This document shows, piece by piece, positions 55,168 to 63,320 of a DNA stretch of 64,000 nucleotides. The notes below the pieces were generated by a model that worked only from the letters and a program-made list of their open reading frames with translations, ran no database searches and was not told where the DNA came from. This DNA is from Sphingobium estronivorans. Lineage in GTDB: Bacteria > Pseudomonadota > Alphaproteobacteria > Sphingomonadales > Sphingomonadaceae. The stretch spans positions 121,488-185,487 of the forward strand of contig NZ_LFCT01000008.1 of the NCBI RefSeq assembly GCF_008692605.1, read 5' to 3'. The translations under genes were made by a program, and so were the position numbers. The stretch's first letter is position 1; each line of letters opens with the position of its first letter.

Positions 55168-55527
55168 ATGGAAAAAGCAGAGGGCGCATTTCTGACGATC
55201 AGTGAGCTGGCGAGCGAACTCGCTCTCCCGCAGCATATCCTGCGGTACTGGGAGACACGCTTCACCCAGCTCCGGCCCCTGCAACGCTCGGGCAATCGGC
55301 GCTATTACCGGCCCGACGATGTGGCGTTGGTCCGCCGCATCAATCATTTGCTGAATGTCGAGGGGTTCACGGTCAAGGGCGCGCAAAAGGCGCTGGCCGA
55401 TGGCGGAGGCGATCCGTCGCCGGCAGAACCGGAGCAGGTGCGGAATGGCGAATCCGCCCCCGGCGCTGATTTGCTCCCGCGTCTGGAAGCGATCCGGGCG
55501 ACGCTGGCGAAGGCGATCGGCGAATAG
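55168..55527 (+). CDS. MerR-family transcriptional regulator
   Basis: 119 residues. The winged helix reads TISELASELALPQHILRYWE, then RSGNRRYYRPDDVALVRRIN; the C-terminal part is short, helical and without metal cysteines. Ligand unknown. It follows ihfA, the usual place of this regulator in alphaproteobacteria. Convergent with the acetyltransferase gene. Confidence 0.9.
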   Translation: MEKAEGAFLTISELASELALPQHILRYWETRFTQLRPLQRSGNRRYYRPDDVALVRRINHLLNVEGFTVKGAQKALADGGGDPSPAEPEQVRNGESAPGADLLPRLEAIRATLAKAIGE

Positions 55528-55553
55528 AGAAGATGTGCCGGGTGGCGGGATAA

Positions 55554-56075
55554 TCAGTCCACCGGCGCAGCGTAAATCCTATCCCGGAACGGCACGTCGC
55601 CGACCATGAAGACCGTCTCGCCCGCTTCGATGAAGCCGTGCCGCGCATAGAAGCGCTGCGCCCGCGCATTGGCTTCATAGACCGCCAGCAGCAATCGCCT
55701 TGCCCCGCGCTGTCGTGCTTCGTCCATGATGAGGGCCATCAGCGCGTCGCCGTTGCCGCCGCCCTGCCAGCCCGAGAGCAGATAGATACGCTTGAGTTCG
55801 AGATCGTTCGGACCCGTTTCGATCGGCAGGTCAGGCGGCGTCAGCAGAGCGTAGCCCACGGGCGCGCCCAGCGGCGTTTCCCCGATCAACAATGTCTGGT
55901 CCGGATCGGCAAGCGCCGCTGCGTAATAGGGTTCCCCATGCGCGGTCCGGACATGCGCGATCAAGGCATCTCCGGGGTGGTCATGGGCAAAGCTGGCGAG
56001 GAAGGTCGCCCCGCCCAGCAGCGAAAGCGCCGCGGCATCGCCCGCCTGCGCCCGCCGCCAGAGGATCGGCGTCAT
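55554..56075 (-). CDS. GNAT-family N-acetyltransferase
   Basis: 173 residues. GNAT fold with acetyl-CoA motif A: LSGWQGGGNGDALMALIMDE (Q/RxxGxG/A-like) and the C-terminal ANARAQRFYARHGFIEAGE. Acetyl donor CoA; substrate unknown, perhaps an amino group of a small molecule or protein. It is third in the DinG, SixA, GNAT row, 7 bases after sixA. Confidence 0.9.
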   Translation of the reverse strand: MTPILWRRAQAGDAAALSLLGGATFLASFAHDHPGDALIAHVRTAHGEPYYAAALADPDQTLLIGETPLGAPVGYALLTPPDLPIETGPNDLELKRIYLLSGWQGGGNGDALMALIMDEARQRGARRLLLAVYEANARAQRFYARHGFIEAGETVFMVGDVPFRDRIYAAPVD

Positions 56076-56082
56076 GCCCGGC

Positions 56083-56625
56083 TCAACGCGATCCCGGGCC
56101 CAGCGCGGGGTCGAGGTCGCGCGGCCGGGTAAAGCTGGCCAGAGTGGCGATATTGGGCTTCGCCTCGCTCCAATGGTCGATGGGCAGCTCCATGACCGCG
56201 ATGGACGCGGTCGGAAACTTCACTTCCACATCCTCGCGCAGGGTGCTGGCCCCATTGTCGGGCACGAGGTCGAGGATCAGCTCCTCCAGCCCCGGATTAT
56301 GCCCCGACATCAACACATGGGCGGCGCTGTCGGGCAGATCGCGGATCACATCGAACAGCGTCGGCGCGGAGGCGAGGTAAATGCGCCGGTCCCAATGCGG
56401 ATCGATCACCTCGCCATAGCCGATGAAAAAACTGTCCAGCGTTTCCACCACGCGCACCGCGGGGGAGGCGACGACCATGTCGAAGCGCATGGCGCGCGCC
56501 TTGGCGAACTCGCCCATCACGATCGCCGCCTTTTCCCCACGGCGGTTGAGCGGCCGGTCGAAGTCCCGCGCAACCGGATCGTCCCAATCGGACTTGGCGT
56601 GACGGAACAGGATCAACCGCTTCAT
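56083..56625 (-). CDS. SixA-like histidine phosphatase
   Basis: 180 residues. RHG motif LFRHAKSDW with nucleophile His9, then RPLNRRGEKAA and the proton-donor/second-site MSGHNPGLEEL. SixA dephosphorylates histidine phosphotransfer proteins, but many relatives act on other substrates. Its ATG overlaps the DinG-like TGA (ATGA), so it is translationally coupled to the helicase. Confidence 0.9.
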   Translation of the reverse strand: MKRLILFRHAKSDWDDPVARDFDRPLNRRGEKAAIVMGEFAKARAMRFDMVVASPAVRVVETLDSFFIGYGEVIDPHWDRRIYLASAPTLFDVIRDLPDSAAHVLMSGHNPGLEELILDLVPDNGASTLREDVEVKFPTASIAVMELPIDHWSEAKPNIATLASFTRPRDLDPALGPGSR

Positions 56626-59372
56626 TTTTGCTCCAGGTCGTGGATGCCGGATTCGAGTCCCAGTTGCCCTAACGCCATGCCGCCGCCAAGGCCAGCGCCG
56701 GAATGGGCGTTTACCGACAGGATCGCTTCATCCAGCGTCAGCCGGCGGATCGGCGTGCCGGGCGGAAAGGCGCTGAGCAACCGGCTGGGCATGGCGGCGG
56801 ACAGGATGACGAAGCTGCCCCGATCCTCCGCCCGCCGGATCAGCCGCCCGAAAGCCTGCGCCATGCGCGCCCGGATCAGCCGGTCGTCATAGGCGCTGCC
56901 GCCGCCCGCCAGCTTGCGCGCGGCATGCAGCACCGTGGGCTTGGACCAGGGCACGCCCTCCATCACCACCAGCCGCAGCGAATGGCCGGGCACGTCCACG
57001 CCATCGCGCAGCGCATCGGTGCCGAGCAGCGAGGCGCGGGGATCGTCCCGGAAAATATCGATCAGCGTGCCCGTATCCATCGGGTCGACATGCTGCGCGT
57101 AAAGCGGCAATCCCGTCCGCGCCAGCCGGTCCGCGATCCGCGCATGGACCGCGCGTAGCCGCCGGATCGCCGTGAACAGGCCCAGGGTCCCGCCACCCGC
57201 CGCCTCGATCAGCCGGGCATAGGCGCCCGACAGCGCGGCAATATCGCCGCGCTTGATGTCGGTCACGATCAGGACCTCCGACCGACCCGGATAGTCGAAG
57301 GGGCTGCTCGCCTCGAACTGCTCCGCGCCGCGCGGGAGATGGCGCGCGCCGCTGCGGCTTGTCGCATTGTCCCAATCGCCGCCGCCCTTGAGCGTCGCGG
57401 AGGTGATGAGCACGCCCTGCGCCGGTTTCAACACTGCCTGCGCCAGCGGCCGGCTTGGGTCCAGCCAGTGGCGGTGGATGCCGATGTCATATTCCCGCCC
57501 CTCGATCCGCTCGACTGCCAGCCAGTCGACATAATCCGCATCCGCCGGTCCGCCGATCCGCGTCAGCAGCGCCAGCCAGGCGGTCACCAGATCGCGCCGC
57601 CAGCCGAGCGAAGCAATGGCCCCCTCGACCCGCGCCCGCGCGGCGCCGTCCAGCCAGTCGGGCGCGTCCTCGATCACGGCCTCCATCCGCTTGCCGAGAT
57701 GGGTGAGGGGGCGCAGCAGGGCGTCCAGTGCCCGCGCCGCTTCCTGCGCCGCCTCGACCAGAGCGCCGTCCGGCTCGGCCAGTTCGGTCTCCAGCCCATA
57801 GCCCGCATCGGCCTCGCCCGTGTCGGCGGCCCGCGCATAGACCGTGCCGCGCACGGCTGCGAGCAGTTCTTCGACTGGCCCGAACGGCTCACCCGCGACG
57901 ATCCGCTGCAACCACTCATCGGCGGGGAGCGCCCGTGCGGCCTCCGCCGCCGCGCGGATGGCCTCGCCGCCCTGTTCGTCATAGCTGGCGAGATCGGAGA
58001 GCCGCGCCGCCAATCCCCGCCGTCGCCCGCGCGCATTGCCCTCCGGCCCCATCACCCAGCGGCGCAGCTCGATCGCCTCCTGCCCGGACAGGGCGACGGA
58101 GAAAGTCGAATCTGCCGCGTCGAACAGATGATGACCTTCGTCGAACACGATGCGCTGCGGTGCCTGTCCCGTCTCCCGCCCCCGCGCCGCGTTGATCATC
58201 ACCAGCGCATGATTGGCGATGACGATATCCGCATCCGCCGAGGCCCGCGCCGACCGCTCGATGAAGCATTTGCGGTAATGCGGACAGCCCGCATAGATGC
58301 ACTCGCCGCGCCGGTCGGTCAGTGCGGTCGAGCCGTTGCGCCGGAACAGGGTCGGCAACCAGCCGGGCAGGTCGCCGCCGATCATGTCGCCGTCCTTGGT
58401 GAAGGCGGCCCAGCGCGCCACCAACTGCGCCAATATGGCTGCGCGGCCTGAGAAACCGCCTTGCAGCGCGTCCTCCAGATTCAGCAGGCAGAGATAATTT
58501 TCCCGTCCCTTGCGCACCACCACCCGCCGTGCCGCCACGGCGGGATCGGGGAAGAGGCGCAGGCTCTCCCGGTCCAGCTGCCGCTGCAAGGCCTTGGTAT
58601 AGGTGGAAATCCACACCGTTCCCTGCGCTTCCCCGGCCCAGAGCGAGGCGGGGGCGAGATAGCCCAAAGTCTTGCCGATCCCCGTGCCGGCCTCGGCCAG
58701 CAGCATATTGGGCTGGTCGCGATGCGCCTTGGGCCGGAACACCTCCGCCACTGCCGCTGCATAGGCGCGCTGGCCGGGCCGCGCTTCGGCGCCCGCGCCA
58801 GTCAGTTGTTCCAGCCGCGCTACCACGGCGTCGGATTGCAGCGCCACCGGGCGCGGAGCGGGGCGGGGCGGTGTCTCCTCCCATTCCGGCAGCTTGGAAA
58901 AGAGCCAGCGCTCGGCTTCCTTGGGTCTGGCGATGCGGCTGGCAACCAGCGGCGCCCAGGGCCAGCGTAGGCGGTGCAGCGATTGCGCCGCGGTCCAGCC
59001 GCCCTCCCGCTCGGCCCAGGCCGGGGAATCGAGCGTTTCCAGCAGCGCGCAGGTCGCCGCCTGCAACAGTTCGGGAATATCCGCTTCGCTGGTCGGGCGG
59101 GGCAGGTTCAGCGCTTCGGCCAGCCCCTTGGGCGTGGGCACCAGAAAGCGGGCGGGATGGATGAAGGCCCAAAGCTCCAACAGGTCGAGGCCGTTCAAAT
59201 CGGGATAGCCCAGCCGCTGCCCGGTCAGGGGCGCATTCAGCAACAGGGTTGGCGTTTCCGCCGTCCGGGCAATCGCCGTGCCCTTGGCGACGGCTTGCGT
59301 GTCGGTTCCCTCCCTCAGCCAGATGCCGCCATGGCTGGCGTGGAGGGCGGGCAGGGCGGCGGGATCGATCAC
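56622..59372 (-). CDS. DinG/XPD-family Fe-S DNA helicase
   Basis: 916 residues from a GTG. Superfamily 2 helicase: Walker A AEAGTGIGKTLGYL (about 224-237), DEGH motif (FDEGHHLFD, about 407), and motif VI AFGRLIRRAEDRG. Four cysteines between them (near 295, 357, 362 and 368; ECIYAGCPHYRKC) make the iron-sulfur cluster. The first about 180 residues (DTQAVAKGTAI to PEWEETPP) are an extension absent from E. coli DinG (716 residues), rich in WPWAPLVAS-like elements, possibly nuclease-derived. Role: resolves R-loops or flaps in repair. Leads the operon with sixA and GNAT. Confidence 0.9.
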   Translation of the reverse strand: MIDPAALPALHASHGGIWLREGTDTQAVAKGTAIARTAETPTLLLNAPLTGQRLGYPDLNGLDLLELWAFIHPARFLVPTPKGLAEALNLPRPTSEADIPELLQAATCALLETLDSPAWAEREGGWTAAQSLHRLRWPWAPLVASRIARPKEAERWLFSKLPEWEETPPRPAPRPVALQSDAVVARLEQLTGAGAEARPGQRAYAAAVAEVFRPKAHRDQPNMLLAEAGTGIGKTLGYLAPASLWAGEAQGTVWISTYTKALQRQLDRESLRLFPDPAVAARRVVVRKGRENYLCLLNLEDALQGGFSGRAAILAQLVARWAAFTKDGDMIGGDLPGWLPTLFRRNGSTALTDRRGECIYAGCPHYRKCFIERSARASADADIVIANHALVMINAARGRETGQAPQRIVFDEGHHLFDAADSTFSVALSGQEAIELRRWVMGPEGNARGRRRGLAARLSDLASYDEQGGEAIRAAAEAARALPADEWLQRIVAGEPFGPVEELLAAVRGTVYARAADTGEADAGYGLETELAEPDGALVEAAQEAARALDALLRPLTHLGKRMEAVIEDAPDWLDGAARARVEGAIASLGWRRDLVTAWLALLTRIGGPADADYVDWLAVERIEGREYDIGIHRHWLDPSRPLAQAVLKPAQGVLITSATLKGGGDWDNATSRSGARHLPRGAEQFEASSPFDYPGRSEVLIVTDIKRGDIAALSGAYARLIEAAGGGTLGLFTAIRRLRAVHARIADRLARTGLPLYAQHVDPMDTGTLIDIFRDDPRASLLGTDALRDGVDVPGHSLRLVVMEGVPWSKPTVLHAARKLAGGGSAYDDRLIRARMAQAFGRLIRRAEDRGSFVILSAAMPSRLLSAFPPGTPIRRLTLDEAILSVNAHSGAGLGGGMALGQLGLESGIHDLEQK

Positions 59373-59424
59373 CCGCCCGGCTTAGGCGAACGGGAACAAA
59401 AGGGAAACCTGAAATCCGGCTTTT

Positions 59425-59781
59425 TCAGCCGAATCGACGTCCGAATCCACCCGTCGGGCGCGTCCCCGGACTCCGGGGTTGGAAGGCCGTCGGCGCCAGC
59501 CTTGCTGCGCGGGCCAGTTCCAGCCGGTCGAACAGCGGACCATCGTTCAGTTCATAGGGGAAGCGAAGGCCCATCCGGTCTTCTTCCGACCATTGCACCA
59601 TGGCGAAGACCACATGCCCTTCATAATCGATCTGGCATTGGCTGCGCGCCGGCAGGCCGCAGCCCGCAATCTGGGCGCCGCCCTCGCTCAAATCGACGAT
59701 CGTTCCTTCCAGACTGTCGAGCACCGTGGTCACGATGACCGGAATATCGACGGCTATTCTGTGACGGCTGCGCGGCTGCAT
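59425..59781 (-). CDS. PilZ-domain protein
   Basis: 118 residues. A PilZ domain from RSRHRIAVDIPVIVTT, with the RxxxR cyclic-di-GMP motif at R4-R8-like spacing and DLSEGGAQIAG (D/NxSxxG). Such proteins bind cyclic di-GMP and act on motility or envelope targets. It lies 53 bases upstream of the DinG-like gene on the same strand. Its C-terminal tail is proline- and arginine-rich. Confidence 0.88.
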   Translation of the reverse strand: MQPRSRHRIAVDIPVIVTTVLDSLEGTIVDLSEGGAQIAGCGLPARSQCQIDYEGHVVFAMVQWSEEDRMGLRFPYELNDGPLFDRLELARAARLAPTAFQPRSPGTRPTGGFGRRFG

Positions 59782-59925
59782 AGTCCCTCCTGAGCCCCCT
59801 AAGCTCTCGATAAATATGACTCATCAGGGTTAATCAAAGTTAAATGGGGTGGCGCGAAACCCACCATTCGTCTCCGCTTTGGCACCAAAAATCCTTTTCT
59901 TTTGGCCAGACCGGACTCTTGGGTC

Positions 59926-59973
59926 GGCCGCATTTTTCGAATCGTCAGATGTTTCCATCTGACTTGAAAATGC
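59926..59973. repeat. Nested palindrome, copy 2
   Basis: Outer arms GCATTTTTC and GAAAATGC pair; the inner arms GTCAGATG and CATCTGAC pair around TTTC. Outer sequence and GGCC flank agree with copy 1 near 42.94 kb, inner stem does not. It ends 17 bases before the lysS ATG, in its leader. Confidence 0.7.
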
Positions 59974-59989
59974 TCTAGGGGCTTGCCGC

Positions 59990-61570
59990 ATGACCGTGTC
60001 CGACATCATCCGCACCGCCGCGCAGGCGTCCAAAGCCTGGCCCTATGAGGAAGCCCGCAAGCTCCTGAAGCGCTATCAGAACGGCGCGCCCGACAAAGGT
60101 CATGTGCTGTTCGAAACCGGTTATGGTCCGTCGGGCCTGCCGCATATCGGCACGTTCAACGAGGTCCTGCGCACCACCATGGTCCGTAACGCCTATCATG
60201 CGCTGTCGGATATTCCGACCCGCCTGATCGCGTTCAGCGACGACATGGATGGCCTGCGCAAAGTGCCGGACAATGTTCCGAACCAGGCGATGCTGGCCGA
60301 GCATCTGGGCAAGCCGCTGACGCAGGTGCCTGATCCGTTCGAGAAGTTCGAGAGCTTCGCGCATCACAATAATGCGATGTTGCGGGAATTTCTCGACCGT
60401 TTCGGCTTCGATTATGAGTTCGTTTCGGCCACCGACCGCTACAGGTCGGGCGGGTTCGACGACGCGCTGAAGAATGTCCTGCGTCATTATCAGGACATTA
60501 TGGACATCATGCTGCCGACGCTGCGCAAGGAGCGGCAGGCGACTTATTCGCCCGTCCTGCCGATCAGCCCGAAGAGCGGTATCGTGTTGCAGGTGCCCGT
60601 CGAGGTAATCGACGCCGACAAGGGCCTCGTCCGCTTCGAGGATGAGGGCGAGGTGATCGAACAGTCGATCCTGTCGGGCGGCGCAAAGCTGCAATGGAAG
60701 GTCGACTGGGCGATGCGCTGGGTCGCGCTGGGCGTCGATTATGAGATGGCGGGCAAGGATTTGATCGATTCGGTCACGCAATCGTCCAAGATCTGCCGCG
60801 CTTTGGGCGCTCGCCCGCCCGAGGGCTTCAATTACGAAATGTTCCTCGACGAAAAGGGCGAGAAAATCTCCAAGTCCAAGGGCAATGGCCTCAGCCTGGA
60901 GCAATGGCTGACCTATGGCCCGCAGGAAAGCCTGGCCTTCTACGCCTTTCGCGAGCCGAAAAAGGCGAAGCAGCTGCACATGGGCGTCATCCCTCGCGCG
61001 GTCGACGAATATTGGCAGTTCCGGGGCAATTATCCCAAGCAGGCGGTCGAGCAGCAGCTCGGCAATCCGGTGCACCATATCCATGACGGCAAGCTGCCGC
61101 AGGGTGATCTGCCGGTTACCTTTGGCCTGCTGCTGAACCTTGTGGGCGTGATGGGCGATGCCAGCCGCGAACAGGTTTGGGGCTATCTCCAAAATTATGT
61201 CGCGGACGCCAATGCCGAAACCTATCCGGAACTGGATGCGCTGATCGGCCATGCGCTGGCCTATCATCGCGATTTCGTCGCCCCGACACTCCAGCGCCGC
61301 GCGCCGCACGCGAACGAGGCCGCCGCGCTGCGCAAGCTGGACGAGGAACTCGCGGCGTTGCCCGAAGGCGCTTCGGCGGAGGATATTCAGAACATCGTCT
61401 ATGCCATCGGCAAGGACGAGACCTATGGCTTTGCCGAACTCCGCGACTGGTTCAAGGCGCTCTACCAGACGTTGCTGGGCGCCGATCAGGGACCGCGCAT
61501 GGGCAGTTTCATCGCGCTCTACGGCATTGCCAACAGTCGCCGGCTGATCGCGGAAGCCCTCGCTGCCTGA
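59990..61570 (+). CDS. lysS: Class I lysyl-tRNA synthetase
   Basis: 526 residues. Charges tRNA-Lys. It is a class I (Rossmann) enzyme of the archaeal type, as found in alphaproteobacteria, not the class II LysS of E. coli: HIG at 52-54 (GLPHIGTFNE) and KISKSKGNG at 292-300. An anticodon-binding helical domain follows to the C-terminus. A palindrome in its leader may affect expression; the ATG follows TAGGGGC. A perfect terminator lies about 165 bases after the stop. Confidence 0.94.
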   Translation: MTVSDIIRTAAQASKAWPYEEARKLLKRYQNGAPDKGHVLFETGYGPSGLPHIGTFNEVLRTTMVRNAYHALSDIPTRLIAFSDDMDGLRKVPDNVPNQAMLAEHLGKPLTQVPDPFEKFESFAHHNNAMLREFLDRFGFDYEFVSATDRYRSGGFDDALKNVLRHYQDIMDIMLPTLRKERQATYSPVLPISPKSGIVLQVPVEVIDADKGLVRFEDEGEVIEQSILSGGAKLQWKVDWAMRWVALGVDYEMAGKDLIDSVTQSSKICRALGARPPEGFNYEMFLDEKGEKISKSKGNGLSLEQWLTYGPQESLAFYAFREPKKAKQLHMGVIPRAVDEYWQFRGNYPKQAVEQQLGNPVHHIHDGKLPQGDLPVTFGLLLNLVGVMGDASREQVWGYLQNYVADANAETYPELDALIGHALAYHRDFVAPTLQRRAPHANEAAALRKLDEELAALPEGASAEDIQNIVYAIGKDETYGFAELRDWFKALYQTLLGADQGPRMGSFIALYGIANSRRLIAEALAA

Positions 61571-61735
61571 GCGTAAGGCAAGGGGAACATTTCACCGGCT
61601 CAAACGTTTCGTTTCATGGTCCACCCCCTTTCGGACTGATGGCGCGTTTCGCGCGCCATCGGCCGCGCTTGCCCGGCAACGAGCGGCGCGGCCACTGGGG
61701 AAAGAGATGGGACCAAATGCGCCATAGCGCAAAAG

Positions 61736-61770
61736 GAAACGGCCCCTGAGCTACCCAGGGGCCGTTTCGT
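61736..61770 (+). terminator. Intrinsic terminator of lysS
   Basis: GAAACGGCCCCTG and CAGGGGCCGTTTC are perfect 13-base arms with a 7-base loop, followed by a T-rich GTTATTTTA. Confidence 0.85.
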
Positions 61771-61777
61771 TATTTTA

Positions 61778-61880
61778 GAGCGCGCTGCGTTAAATCAGAT
61801 GCAGGGCGCGCGCTCTAAATTTTTTGGTCGCATCGTTTTTCGCGAAAAGTCGGGTTCCACCTCTTCGCACGACGCTCCAG
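61778..61880. repeat. Dispersed two-hairpin repeat, copy 2
   Basis: GAGCGCGC/GCGCGCTC hairpin, then TCTAAATTTTTTGGTCGCATCG, and TTTTTCGCGAAAAG with GGTTCCACCTCTTCGCACGAC. It matches copy 1 near 15.96 kb over about 95 bases. It lies just 3' of the RcnB-like gene on the minus strand and after the lysS terminator. Confidence 0.8.
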
Positions 61881-61890
61881 GCTGGGCGGC

Positions 61891-62361
61891 TTACCAGAAG
61901 AAGCCGCGATGAACTTCCATCACCCGGCCGGTCCGGACATTGACCAGCAGCACGTCATTATAATGCCTCACCCATTGCAGGTTCGCGCCCGCCCGGGGCA
62001 GCCGATAGCGATAGGGGTCCGAGATATAATAGCGCGAGCTGTAATAGGCCGGCTTGAGGCGCGCGCCGACATCCCAGCGATTATAGCGGAACGGCGCCCG
62101 CCAGTTGCCGCCGCGATAGACGTCGCGGTGCGATTTGCGATAATCGCGCCAATCTTCCCGCAACTCCTGCCGGGCGTCGCGCACGTCCCGGCGCGCCTCG
62201 CGCACATCGTGGCGGCTGCCGTGGCGCTGCGCTGCCTGCAGGTTGCGCTGTTCGTGGCGCAGGTCGCGGGCGCTGTCGCGCACTTCGGCGCGCGACTGGG
62301 CCATGGCGGCGCCTGGAATGACGCTGGCGGCCATCAGGCCCAGTATGATCAGTTTACGCAT
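61891..62361 (-). CDS. Secreted RcnB-family protein
   Basis: 156 residues. A signal peptide (cut near AMA-Q) is followed by a highly charged coiled region (RSAREVRDSARDL-like repeats, residues 22-75, nearly all R, D, E, Q), then the RcnB-type C-terminal domain: YRLPRAGANLQWVRHYNDVL and LVNVRTGRVMEV. RcnB helps nickel/cobalt homeostasis in E. coli; most sphingomonad members are of unknown role. Periplasmic. A dispersed repeat begins right after the stop. Confidence 0.83.
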   Translation of the reverse strand: MRKLIILGLMAASVIPGAAMAQSRAEVRDSARDLRHEQRNLQAAQRHGSRHDVREARRDVRDARQELREDWRDYRKSHRDVYRGGNWRAPFRYNRWDVGARLKPAYYSSRYYISDPYRYRLPRAGANLQWVRHYNDVLLVNVRTGRVMEVHRGFFW

Positions 62362-62529
62362 AGCTTTTCTCCCGTATCTGGCGGCGGATGCCGGTGGGAG
62401 GGGAGTAACTGTTTCCCGCCCGTTCCGGTTCCGCCGGCCACGAAGGCAGATATGGCTGGGCGCGCCTGAACGGGTCGGGAATGAAATAGTCAGGAAACAG
62501 TCATTTATGTCGCACTTTGTATCAGCGGA

Positions 62530-63207
62530 TCAGGGTTTCCACGGCCGTTCCCGGAACCATTTGGTGACGACATATTTGGTGCCCGTTTCCACAGGCCGGG
62601 CGGCATGCAGGCTGAAGCGGTTGGGCGCGCCGTCGCGGTCCATATTGTTCCAGATCAGGATCATGCCCTCGACCGGCGGCACCATGAAGCCGCATTGGGG
62701 GAAATGCGTTTCCCCGCCCGCTTCGACCGGGGAGAGGTAGATCATCGCCGTCCAGCTGCGCTGTCCGCCGGTTTTCAGCATCGCCGGCCAATAGCTGGCG
62801 GTCACCGGGAAATAGTCGCAATGGACCTTATATTCCTGACCCGACTGGTAGCGCTGGCCCTGCAAAGTCTCGCCATGGTCTGCCGCGATCCCCATCAGCG
62901 CGCAGATGCGGTCGCTGACGGCGCCGACCAGCTTGTCCCAGGGGCTGAGATTGCAACTCGCGCTGGTGCGGTAATCGGCATTGGCGCTGCCCGAAAACAG
63001 CGTCGAGGGTTGCGCGCCTTCGTCGATCAGGGCCCGCAAGCCCGCGCATTCCTCCGGGCTGAGGAAATCCTGCCGCCCATAGATTTCGAGGTCCGGCGCG
63101 TCGATCCGGCTCACCATCGGGTTGCGGTCCAGCCGCGCCCGCACCGTCTCGCCGATCCGCGCCCGGGCGGCCGAGGCCACGCCGCCATCGTCAACAATCT
63201 CGCTCAT
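62530..63207 (-). CDS. Prolyl-4-hydroxylase-like 2OG-Fe(II) oxygenase
   Basis: 225 residues. The metal triad is VHCDYFP (His about 129, Asp 131) and a distal His in FSLHAARPV (about 199), with Lys in TKYVVTKWFRERPW binding 2-oxoglutarate: this is the P4H subgroup. It would hydroxylate proline in a protein. AGGAGGG lies just before the ATG at MSEIVDDGG and decides the start over a longer frame. No collagen-like partner is nearby. Confidence 0.87.
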   Translation of the reverse strand: MSEIVDDGGVASAARARIGETVRARLDRNPMVSRIDAPDLEIYGRQDFLSPEECAGLRALIDEGAQPSTLFSGSANADYRTSASCNLSPWDKLVGAVSDRICALMGIAADHGETLQGQRYQSGQEYKVHCDYFPVTASYWPAMLKTGGQRSWTAMIYLSPVEAGGETHFPQCGFMVPPVEGMILIWNNMDRDGAPNRFSLHAARPVETGTKYVVTKWFRERPWKP

Positions 63208-63250
63208 GCCGCCCTCCTGCCACCGCGCGGCGTCCGCACGCAAATGAAAA

Positions 63251-63277
63251 GGGCCCGGAGCGCATGGCTCCGGGCCC
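63251..63277 (-). terminator. Terminator of the RcnB-like gene at the edge
   Basis: GGGCCCGGAGC and GCTCCGGGCCC are perfect 11-base arms with a 5-base loop, followed on the minus strand by TTTTCATTTG. It lies about 43 bases after the stop. Confidence 0.85.
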
Positions 63278-63320
63278 AGTGGTTCCTGAAGGCCAATTCA
63301 GGAGGCTGACTCTTCCGGTC

